Assembly (NCBI RefSeq): GCF_025813715.1
Contig: NZ_CP107532.1
Coordinates: 4,356,001 to 4,420,000 of the forward strand
From: Methylobacterium sp. FF17
GTDB lineage: Bacteria > Pseudomonadota > Alphaproteobacteria > Rhizobiales > Beijerinckiaceae
Length of the DNA: 64,000 nt
Direction of reading: 5' to 3'
How positions within the stretch are numbered: position 1 is the first letter of the stretch; every line of letters starts with the position of its first letter. The notes under the pieces were generated by a model. The model worked only from the letters and a program-made list of their open reading frames with translations, had not been told where the DNA came from and did not search any database. The translations under genes and the position numbers were made by a program. Below, one piece after another: positions 52,279 through 61,555 of the stretch.

Positions 52279-53922
52279 TCAGAACACGTGCCGCAGGATG
52301 AAGAACAGGCCGCCCGCCAGGATGATCGCGGCGGGCAGGGTGAGCACCCAGGCGAGCGCCATGTTGCGCACGGTGGCCACCTGCAGCCCCGAGCCGTTGG
52401 CCGCCATGCTGCCGGCCACTCCGCTCGACAGGATATGGGTGGTCGAGACCGGCAGGCCGTAGACTTCCGCGAGGCCGATGGTGCCGGCAGCCACCATCTC
52501 GGCCGAGGCGCCCTGGGCGTAGGTGAGGTGGGTCTTGCCGATCCGCTCGCCCACCGTGACGACGATGCGCTTCCAGCCCACCATGGTGCCGAGGCCCAGC
52601 GCCAGCGCGACCACGACCTTGACCCAGGTCGGGATGTAGCGCGTGCCCTCGTTCAGGAGGTTGGCGTAATCCTTGAGGGACTTGGCCTCCTCGGGCGAGA
52701 AGGTGGCGCCATCCGCCGGCAGCAGCCGCACCGCGTCGGCCGCCAGGTACATGTCGTTGCGCAGGTTCGGGGTTGCGGCGGCCGGCACCTGCCGGATCGC
52801 TCCATGACGCTGGACCGAGGCGGCGATGTCGTCGGAGAGGACGGCCAGCGCCGCGTAGACGGCGGGCTGGTTCAGATCCTTGCTGCGCAGGGCCTCGGCG
52901 ACCCGGGTCCGAGCAGCGGCCGGATCGGGGGCTGCGCCGCCGCCAGCGTGGCTCGAGAACACCGCACCGGCCCCGCGCGATTGCTGGACGAAGGCGGGCG
53001 TCATGTCGTCGGACATGGTGCGATTCAAGGCGTAGGCGGTGGGCGCCGCCCCGATCAGGATGAGCATGATCAGGCCCATGCCCTTCTGCCCGTCGTTGCC
53101 GCCGTGGAAGAACGACACCAGGGTGCAGGTCAGGATCAGCAGGGCGCGGATCCAGGGTGGGGGTGGCGCCTCGCCCTCGGGCGCCGCGTAGAGATCCTTG
53201 CGCTTCACCACGGCCTTCATGGCGAGCAGCAGCAGGGCGGCCAGGACGAAGCCGAGGACGGGCGAGAGCAGCAACCCCTCCAGCACCTTCATAGCCTGTC
53301 CCCACTCGACGCCGGAGGTGCCCTGGCCGTCCGGAGCCATCAACTGGTTGGCAAGGCCGACACCGATCACCGAGCCGATCAGCGCGTGCGAGGAGGAGTT
53401 CGGCAGGCCCAGCGCCCAGGTGCCGAGATTCCACAGAATCGCGGCGATGAGCAGCGAGAAGATCATCGCGTAGCCTGCAGCCGAACCAACCTGGAGGATC
53501 AATTCCACCGGCAGCAGGGTGACGATGGCGTAGGCCACCGCGCCCGAGGACAGCATGACGCCGAGGAAGTTGAAGGCGCCGGACCAGATCACAGCCACCA
53601 GAGGGGGCAAGGCGTGGGTGTAGATCACGGTCGCCACCGCGTTGGCGGTATCGTGGAAGCCGTTCACGAACTCGAAGGCGAGCGCGATGAAGAGGGCGAG
53701 GGCAAGCAGGGCGAAGGCCCCGATCGCGAGGGGCGACTCATCCACCGCATTCATGTCGTGGATCAGGCTGTACCCAGCATAGGCGAGCCCACCTGTCAGG
53801 ACGAGCCCGAAGGCGATCACGCCCGAGACATGGAGGCCTCCGTCGAGATTCGGTCCCTTGCGCGGTGCGGCGGCGATCGGGATGGTCGCGGGACGAAATC
53901 CGGGAGCGCTCGCATCAGACAT
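52279..53922 (-). CDS. pit: Inorganic phosphate transporter, PiT family
   Basis: The 547-residue membrane protein has the duplicated PiT signature with FVNGFHDTANAVATVIYT near residue 125 and the second half FFHGGNDGQKGMGLIMLIL near 330, separated by a cytoplasmic loop. It is a low-affinity phosphate or metal-phosphate importer driven by protons or cations. The ATG at 53922 has GAAGGA six bases upstream; more upstream Met codons exist but fit less well. Many helices are evident (for example LALALFIALAFEF). Confidence 0.92.
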   Translation of the reverse strand: MSDASAPGFRPATIPIAAAPRKGPNLDGGLHVSGVIAFGLVLTGGLAYAGYSLIHDMNAVDESPLAIGAFALLALALFIALAFEFVNGFHDTANAVATVIYTHALPPLVAVIWSGAFNFLGVMLSSGAVAYAIVTLLPVELILQVGSAAGYAMIFSLLIAAILWNLGTWALGLPNSSSHALIGSVIGVGLANQLMAPDGQGTSGVEWGQAMKVLEGLLLSPVLGFVLAALLLLAMKAVVKRKDLYAAPEGEAPPPPWIRALLILTCTLVSFFHGGNDGQKGMGLIMLILIGAAPTAYALNRTMSDDMTPAFVQQSRGAGAVFSSHAGGGAAPDPAAARTRVAEALRSKDLNQPAVYAALAVLSDDIAASVQRHGAIRQVPAAATPNLRNDMYLAADAVRLLPADGATFSPEEAKSLKDYANLLNEGTRYIPTWVKVVVALALGLGTMVGWKRIVVTVGERIGKTHLTYAQGASAEMVAAGTIGLAEVYGLPVSTTHILSSGVAGSMAANGSGLQVATVRNMALAWVLTLPAAIILAGGLFFILRHVF

Positions 53923-54342
53923 GTGGGTTCCTTCAGAGCCGACCGATGACGTCATGGTCACAGACGGATGACACCTGCGTGAAGACGCACCATCTTGGGA
54001 TGAGATCTCCCTTCTCGAACGTGGGGGAACCCGGGCCGGGCGGCCGGCTTGGGCACCGGCACGGCGAAACGCGCGTGCGATTTCTGTGCGCCGCAGCACA
54101 CGCCCGTACAGGGACTTGTTTGCTGGAAGCCAAACCCCAGATATAACAGTAGCATGACGCTGCCGTGCCCAACGCGGCCGTCGATGTGTTTTCCTCGGGG
54201 TCGAGGAATTTCCTCACGAAGGTGCGTGGCCACAGGCCGGGCCCGGGTGAGGGAAGGGCCTACCGGGATACAGCGCGCTTCTCATCCGTCACATTCCGCG
54301 GGGCCTCGCCCGCGACACACAAGTCCGCGAGTCATTCGATCC
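53923..54342. other. 420-base intergenic region before the GcrA-like gene
   Basis: No protein or RNA gene was recognised. It carries the perfect ten-base palindrome ATGACGTCAT at 53946-53955 just upstream of the PiT start, which could be an operator. Short open frames on both strands lack ribosome sites and family likeness. Confidence 0.5.
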
Positions 54343-54576
54343 ATGAACCAGCTTGTCCGCACGCCCCAGGTCGGCGAGGCCGATGCCGTTGCCGAACCCT
54401 CCGCCTCGTTGCGGGTTCCCTTCGCGCAATCCGGCGCCTTCGTGTGCAAGTTCATCATCGGTGAGCCGAACGACCGTGCCGTCTGCTGTGGCGCCCCCGC
54501 GCCGGACGGCAAGAGTTGGTGCGCGTTCCACCGCCGCATCGTGTTCGAGCCGGCTCGTCCCGGCCGCCTGCGCTGA
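54343..54576 (+). CDS. Small GcrA C-terminal-like protein
   Basis: The 77-residue protein ends in a cysteine/histidine segment FVCKFIIGEPNDRAVCCGAP and SWCAFHRRIVFEP, like the C-terminal zinc-type segment of the alphaproteobacterial cell-cycle regulator GcrA. The N-terminal DNA-binding helix-turn-helix of GcrA is absent, so it may be a truncated paralogue or a protein-binding module. It is followed by a good terminator. Confidence 0.72.
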   Translation: MNQLVRTPQVGEADAVAEPSASLRVPFAQSGAFVCKFIIGEPNDRAVCCGAPAPDGKSWCAFHRRIVFEPARPGRLR

Positions 54577-54605
54577 GGCTCAGAACCTCAACGCCCGGGA
54601 CATAG

Positions 54606-54637
54606 CCCCGCCGGTCAAGCCGGCGGGGTTTTCTTTT
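54606..54637 (+). terminator. Rho-independent terminator after the GcrA-like gene
   Basis: A nine-base GC stem (54606-54614 with 54620-54628) with loop TCAAG is followed by TTTTCTTTT. This is a classic terminator. Confidence 0.92.
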
Positions 54638-54736
54638 GGCGACCCAACCTGAGCGGGCCTCTCAAAGCTCCTGGGGACCGACCGTTTTCCTTTGGCCGAT
54701 GCACTGCGGCGCGTGCTGTGTGAGAGACCCTGAGCG

Positions 54737-55318
54737 CTAATCGTCCGCATCCGCGTCGACCGGCCGATACGTCCGCAGACGGCGCCCGTCGGGAAACTCG
54801 ACGCTGCGGGAGCGGACCACGAGGTAGCCCGCCTCCTCCGCCTGGCGGATCCGCGCGGCGCGCCCGTCATCGTAGACCATGGGTCTGACCGGCATCTCCC
54901 CAACCACGTAGCCGTAGCGGATGACCGGAGCCGGAACATAGGAGCGGGGTCGCACCGTCACGACCCGGAAGCCGGAATCGTGGCCCGGCCCGCGCAGGCG
55001 CGGCGCAGTGCCGACAACCTGGCGGCGCGGGACGGCGGGTCGCGCAGCGACCTTGGCACGCGGTGCCGGACGTACGCTTGCGGCTTTCGTGCGACCGGGC
55101 CGGGGGGCCGAGGGCTGAGCCGCCGGGACCGTCGCTGCCTTAACGGCTTCGACCGGTTTCGGCGCATCGACCTTCGGACCGGCGGTCTCGCGGGCGGGTG
55201 GGTCGGTCCAGGCCCGCCCCCCCTTGGCGGCGGGGTCCGTCTGAGCCGCGGCAAGGGCGGGAAGGAGTCCCAGAGCGAAAGCGGCGATTCCGAAGCAGCG
55301 AGGGGCGGCAAACGTCAT
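54737..55318 (-). CDS. Secreted proline- and alanine-rich protein of unknown function
   Basis: The 193-residue protein has a signal peptide (FGIAAFALGLLPALAAAQ), a Pro/Ala/Arg-rich linker to about residue 110 and a C-terminal part with RVVTVRPRSYVPAPVIRYGY and FPDGRRLRTYRPVDADADD. The linker suggests a spacer crossing the periplasm. No family is recognised. It is divergent from sodC. Confidence 0.68.
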   Translation of the reverse strand: MTFAAPRCFGIAAFALGLLPALAAAQTDPAAKGGRAWTDPPARETAGPKVDAPKPVEAVKAATVPAAQPSAPRPGRTKAASVRPAPRAKVAARPAVPRRQVVGTAPRLRGPGHDSGFRVVTVRPRSYVPAPVIRYGYVVGEMPVRPMVYDDGRAARIRQAEEAGYLVVRSRSVEFPDGRRLRTYRPVDADADD

Positions 55319-55674
55319 GAAGACCTCCCAACCAGCATTGCGCCGTGAAGCGCCGAGTCATCGTCTCGCCGGTCGCAGTCATCGTCTGCGAATCACCGCT
55401 CAAGAGCAGGCTCGTTTCCGAAGCTTAAGGAAACATAACCGCTTCGTCCACGCACCGGCGACGCGAGCCGGCGGGCATGGGCGTCGGCCCTGTGGAAGAC
55501 GTTCCTCCAATTCCGGACGCGCCCGAACGATACAGTTTCGCGCTCCGGCGGCTGGCGTCCCGGCGTCACGCATGGGAAAGGTCAGGGGCACCCACGGCAT
55601 TGTCGTGGATCGCACCGGGTCCATCTTCGTTGACGCTCCACATTCGATCCCGGCGTGGAGAGGAGAGCCATCCC
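55319..55674. other. 356-base intergenic region between the secreted protein gene and sodC
   Basis: No gene was recognised. The last 15 bases hold the sodC ribosome site (GGAGAGGAGAG). The AT-rich stretch around 55425-55445 (CTTAAGGAAACATAACC) is the most promoter-like part for either side. No clear paired hexamers were found. Confidence 0.5.
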
Positions 55675-56235
55675 ATGAGACGACCCCTGTCGGTTCTCGC
55701 CCTGGCCGCGAGCACGGTCCTCGCGGCCCATACCGCCCTCGCGCAGACGACGCCCGCAGCGCCCGAGGCTCCGGCGGCCGCAGCCCCCCAGACCTTCGAG
55801 AGCCCCATCCAGAACGGGAAGGGGGAGCCCATCGGCAAGATCGTGATCCGCGACGGTGCGAGTTCCCTGGTCATGCGCGTGACGATTCAGCCCGGCGGTC
55901 TCCCTCCCGGCTGGCACGGCATCCACTTTCATGCTGTCGGCGACTGCTCGGACACCGCGAAATTCGAGAATTCCAAGGCCCACGTGAATCACGACCAGAG
56001 CAAGCACGGCCTGCTCAACGCGGAGGGGCCGGACGAGGGCGACCTGCCCAACGTCTTCGCCAATGCGGATGGCTCGGTGAACGCGGAGGTGTCCAGTGAG
56101 ACGCCGCTGACCGGCGAGGGCGCCCTGAAGGATGGCGACGGCTCCGCACTGATCATTCACGCCAACGAGGACGATCACACCACCCAGCCGATCGGCGGCG
56201 CCGGCGCGCGCATCGCCTGCGCGGTGATCAAGTAA
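55675..56235 (+). CDS. sodC: Periplasmic Cu/Zn superoxide dismutase
   Basis: SodC converts superoxide to oxygen and peroxide in the periplasm. The 186-residue protein has a signal peptide (LSVLALAASTVLAAHTALAQ), copper ligands in WHGIHFHAVGDC, the zinc loop with HVNHDQSKHG and EGPDEGDLPN, and C-terminal IIHANEDDH. The disulphide cysteines are in GDC and IAC. An AGGAGAG site precedes the ATG. A stem-loop terminator follows. Confidence 0.95.
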   Translation: MRRPLSVLALAASTVLAAHTALAQTTPAAPEAPAAAAPQTFESPIQNGKGEPIGKIVIRDGASSLVMRVTIQPGGLPPGWHGIHFHAVGDCSDTAKFENSKAHVNHDQSKHGLLNAEGPDEGDLPNVFANADGSVNAEVSSETPLTGEGALKDGDGSALIIHANEDDHTTQPIGGAGARIACAVIK

Positions 56236-56243
56236 GAGCGACG

Positions 56244-56271
56244 GCCCCCGGTGCCGCGCGGCACCGGGGGC
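56244..56271. terminator. Hairpin terminator between sodC and dxs
   Basis: A 12-base perfect stem (56244-56255 with 56260-56271) with loop GCGC lies between the convergent sodC and dxs genes. The T tract is absent, but it can serve both messages. Confidence 0.8.
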
Positions 56272-56283
56272 ATCATCCCTGAC

Positions 56284-58284
56284 CTACTTCTGGACGACGC
56301 TCACGAGCTTGGCACCCCGCGCCTTCCGCTCGGGCAGTGCGGCCTTGACGACCTTGAGGATGCCGGCGGCGTCGAGGCCGGCCTCGGCGTACATCGCGTC
56401 CGGCGTGTTGTGGTCCTGGTAGGTGTCCGGCAGCGTCAGCGTGCGCACCCGGACCCGGCCCGCATCCAGCGCGCCCCTGTCCGCGAGCAGGTGCAGCACC
56501 ATCGCGCCAAAGCCCCCCACCGAGCCCTCCTCCAGCGTCACCAGAACCTCGTGGCTGCCCGCCAGGTCCAGGATCAGGCTCTCGTCCAGCGGCTTGGCAA
56601 AGCGCGCATCCGCCACCGTGACCGCGACCCCCTCTGCCTCCAGGAGGTCGGCCGCCTTCAGCGCCTCCGACAGGCGCGTGCCCAGCGCCAGCAGAGCCAC
56701 CCGCGCGCCCTCCGGCCGGCGCACCATCCGCCCCCGGCCGATCGGCAGCACCTCGCCCCGCTCGGGCAGGTCCACGCCCACGCCCTCGCCGCGCGGGTAG
56801 CGCAGCGCGATCGGGCCGGTGTCGTGCGCATGCGCCGTGGCCACCATGTGCACCAGCTCGGCCTCGTCGGAGGCCGCCATCACCGTCATGTTCGGCAGGC
56901 AGCAGAGATACGCCAGGTCGAACGCGCCCGCATGGGTCGCCCCGTCCGCGCCCACCAGCCCGGCCCGGTCCAGGCAGAAGCGCACGGGAAGGTTCTGCAG
57001 CGCCACGTCGTGCACGACCTGGTCGTAGGCCCGCTGCAGGAAGGTCGAGTAGATCGCCACGAACGGCTTGTAGCCCTCGGTGGCGAGCCCCCCCGCGAAG
57101 GTCACCGCGTGCTGCTCGGCGATGCCGACGTCGAAGGTCCGGTCCGGATGCGCCTTGCCGAACAGGTCGATGCCCGTGCCTCCCGGCATGGCGGCGGTGA
57201 TCGCCACCACCTTGTCGTCGGCATCGGCCGCCTTGATCAGGCTCTCGCCGAACACCCGGGTGTAGGCCGGGGCGTTGGGCTTGGCCTTGGCCTGGACGCC
57301 GGAGAGCACGTCGAACTTGACCACGCCGTGGTAGCGGTCGGCGCTGGCTTCAGCCGGCGCGTAGCCCTTGCCCTTCTGCGTGACCACGTGGAGCAGGATC
57401 GGGCCCTGCTCGGAGTCGCGCACGTTCTTGAGCACGGGCAGCAGGTGGTCGAGGTTGTGCCCGTCGACCGGCCCGACATAGTGGAAGCCCATCTCCTCGA
57501 ACATCGTGCCCGAGCCCACCACCAGGGAGCGGGCGTATTCCTCGGCCGCGGCCGCGCGCTGGTAGAGCCCCTTCGGCAGGAGCTTGCCGAGCTGCTTGGC
57601 GGTCTCGCGCAGGGACTGGTAGGTGTCGCCCGAGGCCAGCCGCGCGAAGTAGGCCGACATCGCGCCCACGGGCGGCGCGATCGACATGTCGTTGTCGTTG
57701 AGAATGACGATGAGGCGCGAGTGCAGGGCGCCGGCATTGTTCATGGCCTCGTAGGCCATGCCCGCCGACATCGAGCCGTCGCCGATCACCGCGATCATGT
57801 TGCGGCGCTTCGGGGCCGGCGCGCCCTTGGCCTTGGCGGAGGCCTCGTCGAGGTCGCGCGCCACCGCCATGCCGAGCGCCGCCGAGATCGAGGTGGAGGA
57901 GTGGGCCGCCCCGAACGGATCGTAGACGCTCTCCGAGCGCTTGGTGAAGCCCGACAGGCCGCCGGGCTGGCGCAGGGTGCGGATGCGGTCGCGTCGGCCG
58001 GTGAGGATCTTGTGCGGGTAGGCCTGGTGGCCGACGTCCCAGACGATGCGGTCGTCGGGCGTGTCGAACACGTGGTGCAGCGCCACGGTGAGCTCGACCA
58101 CCCCGAGCCCCGAGCCGAGATGCCCGCCCGTGACCGAGACCGCCTCGATCATCTCCGCCCGCACCGCGTCCGCCACCGCCTGAAGCTGGCTCTCCGGAAG
58201 CAGACGCAGCGCCGCAGGCTCCGACAACCCGTCGAGAAGCGCCGTCGCGCCTGTAGAATCTTGCGAGGTTTCTTGCCGTGACAC
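56284..58284 (-). CDS. dxs: 1-deoxy-D-xylulose-5-phosphate synthase
   Basis: DXS joins pyruvate and glyceraldehyde 3-phosphate with thiamine diphosphate in the non-mevalonate isoprenoid pathway. The 666-residue protein has [20 protein letters not shown] near residue 50, the thiamine motif [20 protein letters not shown] near 155 and a transketolase middle and C-terminal domain ([15 protein letters not shown]). The GTG at 58284 gives the best length and has GAGG eight bases upstream; longer frames add no family sequence. xseB lies 86 bases upstream, the usual order. Confidence 0.95.
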   Translation of the reverse strand: MSRQETSQDSTGATALLDGLSEPAALRLLPESQLQAVADAVRAEMIEAVSVTGGHLGSGLGVVELTVALHHVFDTPDDRIVWDVGHQAYPHKILTGRRDRIRTLRQPGGLSGFTKRSESVYDPFGAAHSSTSISAALGMAVARDLDEASAKAKGAPAPKRRNMIAVIGDGSMSAGMAYEAMNNAGALHSRLIVILNDNDMSIAPPVGAMSAYFARLASGDTYQSLRETAKQLGKLLPKGLYQRAAAAEEYARSLVVGSGTMFEEMGFHYVGPVDGHNLDHLLPVLKNVRDSEQGPILLHVVTQKGKGYAPAEASADRYHGVVKFDVLSGVQAKAKPNAPAYTRVFGESLIKAADADDKVVAITAAMPGGTGIDLFGKAHPDRTFDVGIAEQHAVTFAGGLATEGYKPFVAIYSTFLQRAYDQVVHDVALQNLPVRFCLDRAGLVGADGATHAGAFDLAYLCCLPNMTVMAASDEAELVHMVATAHAHDTGPIALRYPRGEGVGVDLPERGEVLPIGRGRMVRRPEGARVALLALGTRLSEALKAADLLEAEGVAVTVADARFAKPLDESLILDLAGSHEVLVTLEEGSVGGFGAMVLHLLADRGALDAGRVRVRTLTLPDTYQDHNTPDAMYAEAGLDAAGILKVVKAALPERKARGAKLVSVVQK

Positions 58285-58370
58285 CGAACCAACCTCACGC
58301 CCGGAGGGAAGACATGCACGCAATTGCTTGCGGCCAATGACAAAATCCGACCCGCGCCCTGATCGGGCGC

Positions 58371-58658
58371 CTAATCGACATCGAGGGGTGACACGCCGGC
58401 GGCCTTGCCATCGGCCCCGAGAGTGATCTTCTGGATGCGGGCCTCGGCCTTCTGAAGCAGGCCTTCGCAATGGCGCTTCAGCGCCTCGCCGCGCTCGTAG
58501 ATCGCCACGGATTCGTCGAGGGGCACATCCCCCTTCTCCAGGCGACGCACGATGTCCTCGAGCTGCTCCAGGGCCTTCTCGAACGGCAGGTCCAGGGCCT
58601 GATCGCCGGCGCCGGACGTCGACGCCGTCGGCGCAACGGCGGGTCGCGTGACACTCAT
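58371..58658 (-). CDS. xseB: Exodeoxyribonuclease VII small subunit
   Basis: This 95-residue protein is the small subunit of the enzyme that degrades single-stranded DNA from both ends. It has the family core [20 protein letters not shown] and [20 protein letters not shown]. The N-terminal 25 residues are variable. Placement just before dxs is common in alphaproteobacteria. Confidence 0.94.
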   Translation of the reverse strand: MSVTRPAVAPTASTSGAGDQALDLPFEKALEQLEDIVRRLEKGDVPLDESVAIYERGEALKRHCEGLLQKAEARIQKITLGADGKAAGVSPLDVD

Positions 58659-58839
58659 TCTAAACTACCCCTTGATTCTGACGGTCTAAGCCTGCTGCCC
58701 GGAAGCCGGCAACCCGATCCGCGGTAACCCGCCGCGTTTCGTCGTACGGGGCGGCGTTTGCGCCACACCCCAGTCGGTTCACCCGAAGCGGGGCGAGGAG
58801 TGCAGGCCCTGGATCCAATTCTTACGCCGAGCAGATGAC

Positions 58840-59373
58840 TTAGAGCCGAGTCCGGATGTCCGACGTTAACGCCAGGCGGAAAACCTCGCCCTCGAAGGCG
58901 TCGGCGCCGCGTCCGATCCCGGTGATCGCCGCGACCATCCGCCCATGGCGGTCCAGCATGCTGTCGGCGATGGCCACGAGGAGCGCGTTCGGCGTCGCCG
59001 AGGGCGAGGCCACCCGGAGGCTCCGGGCGATTTCGGCCTCGTCGCGCTCCGGCGCCAGGGCGCAGGCGACGAGGTAGGCGGCCGCCGTCGAGCGGCTGAT
59101 CCCGGCGTAGCAGTGGATCAGGAGCGGCTGCTGCCGGTCCCAGGCCCGGGCGAAGGCGAGGATCGCGGCCACGTGCGCCTCGTCCGGAATCACGTGGCCG
59201 TCCAGCGGCGCGACGATGTCGCTGGCCTCGATCACGCAGTGGCGCCCCTCTGCGATGCCCGCGGGCCGGGCGATCGCAGTGCCCTGCTTCATCAGGGTCA
59301 TGAGGTGCTCCGCCCCGGACGCCGCGAGGGTCTCGGGCAGGCGGGAGAGGGGGCAGACCTGGAGGTGGGGCAT
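58840..59373 (-). CDS. Protein tyrosine phosphatase-like protein
   Basis: The 177-residue protein carries the CX5R phosphatase motif in LIHCYAGISRSTAAAYLVAC near residue 95. Substrate unknown. It is the last gene of a ygfZ-tag-HD-phosphatase run: its ATG shares one base with the HD gene stop (TGATG). Confidence 0.86.
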   Translation of the reverse strand: MPHLQVCPLSRLPETLAASGAEHLMTLMKQGTAIARPAGIAEGRHCVIEASDIVAPLDGHVIPDEAHVAAILAFARAWDRQQPLLIHCYAGISRSTAAAYLVACALAPERDEAEIARSLRVASPSATPNALLVAIADSMLDRHGRMVAAITGIGRGADAFEGEVFRLALTSDIRTRL

Positions 59374-59972
59374 CAGGAATCCGGGCCGGTCAGGGCGTGG
59401 AAGCGGGTGAGGAAGCGGGTCTGCGCGACGTCGGTGGGCCAGGGCGCGAGCAGCGCGCCGGCATCGGGGCGGAGCGCCGCGCAGGCCCCGAAGACCACAT
59501 CGGCCTCGTCCCGCGAAAATCCTGCGAGTTCAACGGCTTCGTGGTAGGCCGCGATGCCGTCCGCCCGCTTGACCAGGGCGATCCGCGCCGGCCTGGGATC
59601 GGGCAGGCCGAAGCGCTGGCGGATCGCCGCGAGGAGCCGGCGCTCCACCGCCTTGTAGGAGTCGCCGATCGTCGCCTTGAAGGGCGAGATGATGTCGCCG
59701 ATCACGTATTCCGGTGCATCATGCAGCAGAAGTTCGAGGCGCGCGGCTGCATCAAGCTGCGGATCCAGTGCATCGCCGATCGCCTCCACCAGCAGGGCAT
59801 GCTGGGCGACCGAGAAGACGTGCGGACCCGCCGTCTGCCCGTTCCAGCGGGCGACCCGGGCGAGGCCGTGGGCGATGTCGGCGATCTCGATGTCGCGCGG
59901 GGACGGGTCGAGGAGGTCGAGGCGCCGGCCCGACAGCATGCGCTGCCAAGCGCGCGCGCGCGGGCCGGTCAT
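59373..59972 (-). CDS. HD-domain hydrolase (5'-deoxynucleotidase-like)
   Basis: The 199-residue protein has HD-domain histidines in PHVFSVAQHALLV and the doublet LLHDAPEYVIGD near residue 88. It resembles YfbR-like nucleotidases, so it may act on deoxynucleoside monophosphates. The ATG at 59972 overlaps the tag stop by four bases. Confidence 0.86.
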   Translation of the reverse strand: MTGPRARAWQRMLSGRRLDLLDPSPRDIEIADIAHGLARVARWNGQTAGPHVFSVAQHALLVEAIGDALDPQLDAAARLELLLHDAPEYVIGDIISPFKATIGDSYKAVERRLLAAIRQRFGLPDPRPARIALVKRADGIAAYHEAVELAGFSRDEADVVFGACAALRPDAGALLAPWPTDVAQTRFLTRFHALTGPDS

Positions 59973-60589
59973 GCCCGGGCCCCCAGGGCGGCGCAGGCGG
60001 CGTGGCGATGGCAGCCGGCGAGGTGGTCGTTGACCAGTCCGACCGCCTGCATGAAGGCGTGGACGATGGTCGGGCCGCAGAAGGCGAAGCCCTCGGCCTT
60101 CAGGGCCCGGGACAGTTTTCGCGAGACCTCGGTCTCGGTGGCGATGCCCGCCCGGTCGACCGCCCGGCCCTGGATCGGCGCCCCGTCCACGAAATCCCAC
60201 AGGAAGCGGCTGAACCCCGGTCCCCGCGCCTCGATGGCGAGGTAGGCCCGCGCGCCCGCGATGGTGCCGACGATCTTGGCCCGGTTCCGGATGATGCCGG
60301 TGTCCTGCATCAGCCGCTCGACGTCGGCCGGCGTGAAGCGCGCGATGGCCTCGGGGTCGAACTCGACGAAGGCCCGGCGAAACCCCTCGCGGCGGCGCAG
60401 GATGGTGATCCAGGACAGGCCCGCCTGGAACCCGTCCAGGATCAGCTTCTCGTAGAGGGCGCGGCCGTCGCGCTCGGGCACGCCCCACTCGGTGTCGTGA
60501 TAGGCGACGTAGACCGGGTCGGTGCCGGCCCACCAGCAGCGGGCGCAGCCGTCGGGATGGTGGATCAGGCCGGAGGCGTCGGTGTGCAT
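59969..60589 (-). CDS. tag: DNA-3-methyladenine glycosylase I
   Basis: Tag removes 3-methyladenine from alkylated DNA. The 206-residue protein starts MHTDASGLIHHPDGCARCWW and shows the Tag patterns AYHDTEWGVPERDGRALYEK, GLSWITILRRREGFRRAF and a zinc site using the early cysteines and late His/Cys (CHRHAAC). It lies ten bases after ygfZ. Confidence 0.95.
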   Translation of the reverse strand: MHTDASGLIHHPDGCARCWWAGTDPVYVAYHDTEWGVPERDGRALYEKLILDGFQAGLSWITILRRREGFRRAFVEFDPEAIARFTPADVERLMQDTGIIRNRAKIVGTIAGARAYLAIEARGPGFSRFLWDFVDGAPIQGRAVDRAGIATETEVSRKLSRALKAEGFAFCGPTIVHAFMQAVGLVNDHLAGCHRHAACAALGARA

Positions 60590-60599
60590 CGGCGAGGCC

Positions 60600-61451
60600 T
60601 TAACCGGCTTGGCCCGCCTCGGGAAACGCGAAGGTCGCGAAGGCCGGCTTCTCGACGCCGACGGGGGCCCGGCCGGCCCGCAGGGGTTCGCCGGCGGCCA
60701 GCGCGTCGGCGAGGCGGTCGAGGCGCAGGAGCCCGAGGCCGCGCCGGCCGGCGACGCTCCCCACCGTGCCGAGGGTGCGCTGCCCGGCGGTGATCTCCGC
60801 GCCGGCCTCCAGCGCCTCCTCGGACACCGCCACGAGGGGCACGATCCGGGTGCGGGCGGTGCCGCGGTGCTGCATGCGCGAGACCACCTCCTGGCCGACA
60901 TAGCAGCCCTTGCGGAAATCGACGCCGCCGAGCTGGTCCATCAGCGCCTCGTGCGGGAAGGCGTCGGACCAGGGGAAGTCGCGTCCGCCCTCGGGGATGC
61001 CGATCCGGATGCGGTGGGCGTGGTACTCGGCCTCCGTCGCATCCGCCGAGAAGGCGCCGGCCTCGAAGTGGAGGCGCGCGCCGAGGGCATCGAGGCGGCC
61101 GTCGCGGAGGCGGGCGACCGTCGCCGCGGTGGTGGCCCCGTCCCAGGCGGCGGCGACCCCGAGGGTCGGGTCGAGGGCGATCGTCACCCGGGCGCGCAGG
61201 CGGTAGAGGCCGAGGCGCTTGGCGAGGTCGGCCGCGCGGTCGGCCGCCACGTCGAGGTGGTAGCCGTCGCCCGCGCGGGCGAGGAGGAAGTCGAACAGGA
61301 TCTTGCCCTGGGGCGTGAGCAGGGCGCCCAGCCGCGCTTCGCCGGGCTCGAGCGTCTCGACATTGCAGGTCACCACGCCCTGCAGGAAGCCCGGCGCGTC
61401 CTCGCCCGTGACGGTGACGACGGCGCGGTCCGGCAGCAGGGCGATGGGCAT
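60600..61451 (-). CDS. ygfZ: Folate-binding YgfZ-like protein
   Basis: YgfZ-type proteins bind folate and help iron-sulphur enzymes and tRNA modification. The 283-residue protein has the signature KGCYVGQEVVSRMQHRG near residue 190 and a GcvT-like fold with FLQGVVTCNVETL at the start. The ATG at 61451 (MPIALLP) is preferred to a longer frame. It is divergent from pyrC across about 100 bases. Confidence 0.92.
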   Translation of the reverse strand: MPIALLPDRAVVTVTGEDAPGFLQGVVTCNVETLEPGEARLGALLTPQGKILFDFLLARAGDGYHLDVAADRAADLAKRLGLYRLRARVTIALDPTLGVAAAWDGATTAATVARLRDGRLDALGARLHFEAGAFSADATEAEYHAHRIRIGIPEGGRDFPWSDAFPHEALMDQLGGVDFRKGCYVGQEVVSRMQHRGTARTRIVPLVAVSEEALEAGAEITAGQRTLGTVGSVAGRRGLGLLRLDRLADALAAGEPLRAGRAPVGVEKPAFATFAFPEAGQAG

Positions 61452-61555
61452 GGCGACTCCTCGACGGCGGCATTGCGCGCCACCGGGAGCTGACATAAGC
61501 CGCCCGCGACCCCGTCTCAATGCGCCCCGGACGGACCCGCCCGAGGAGACCCGGA

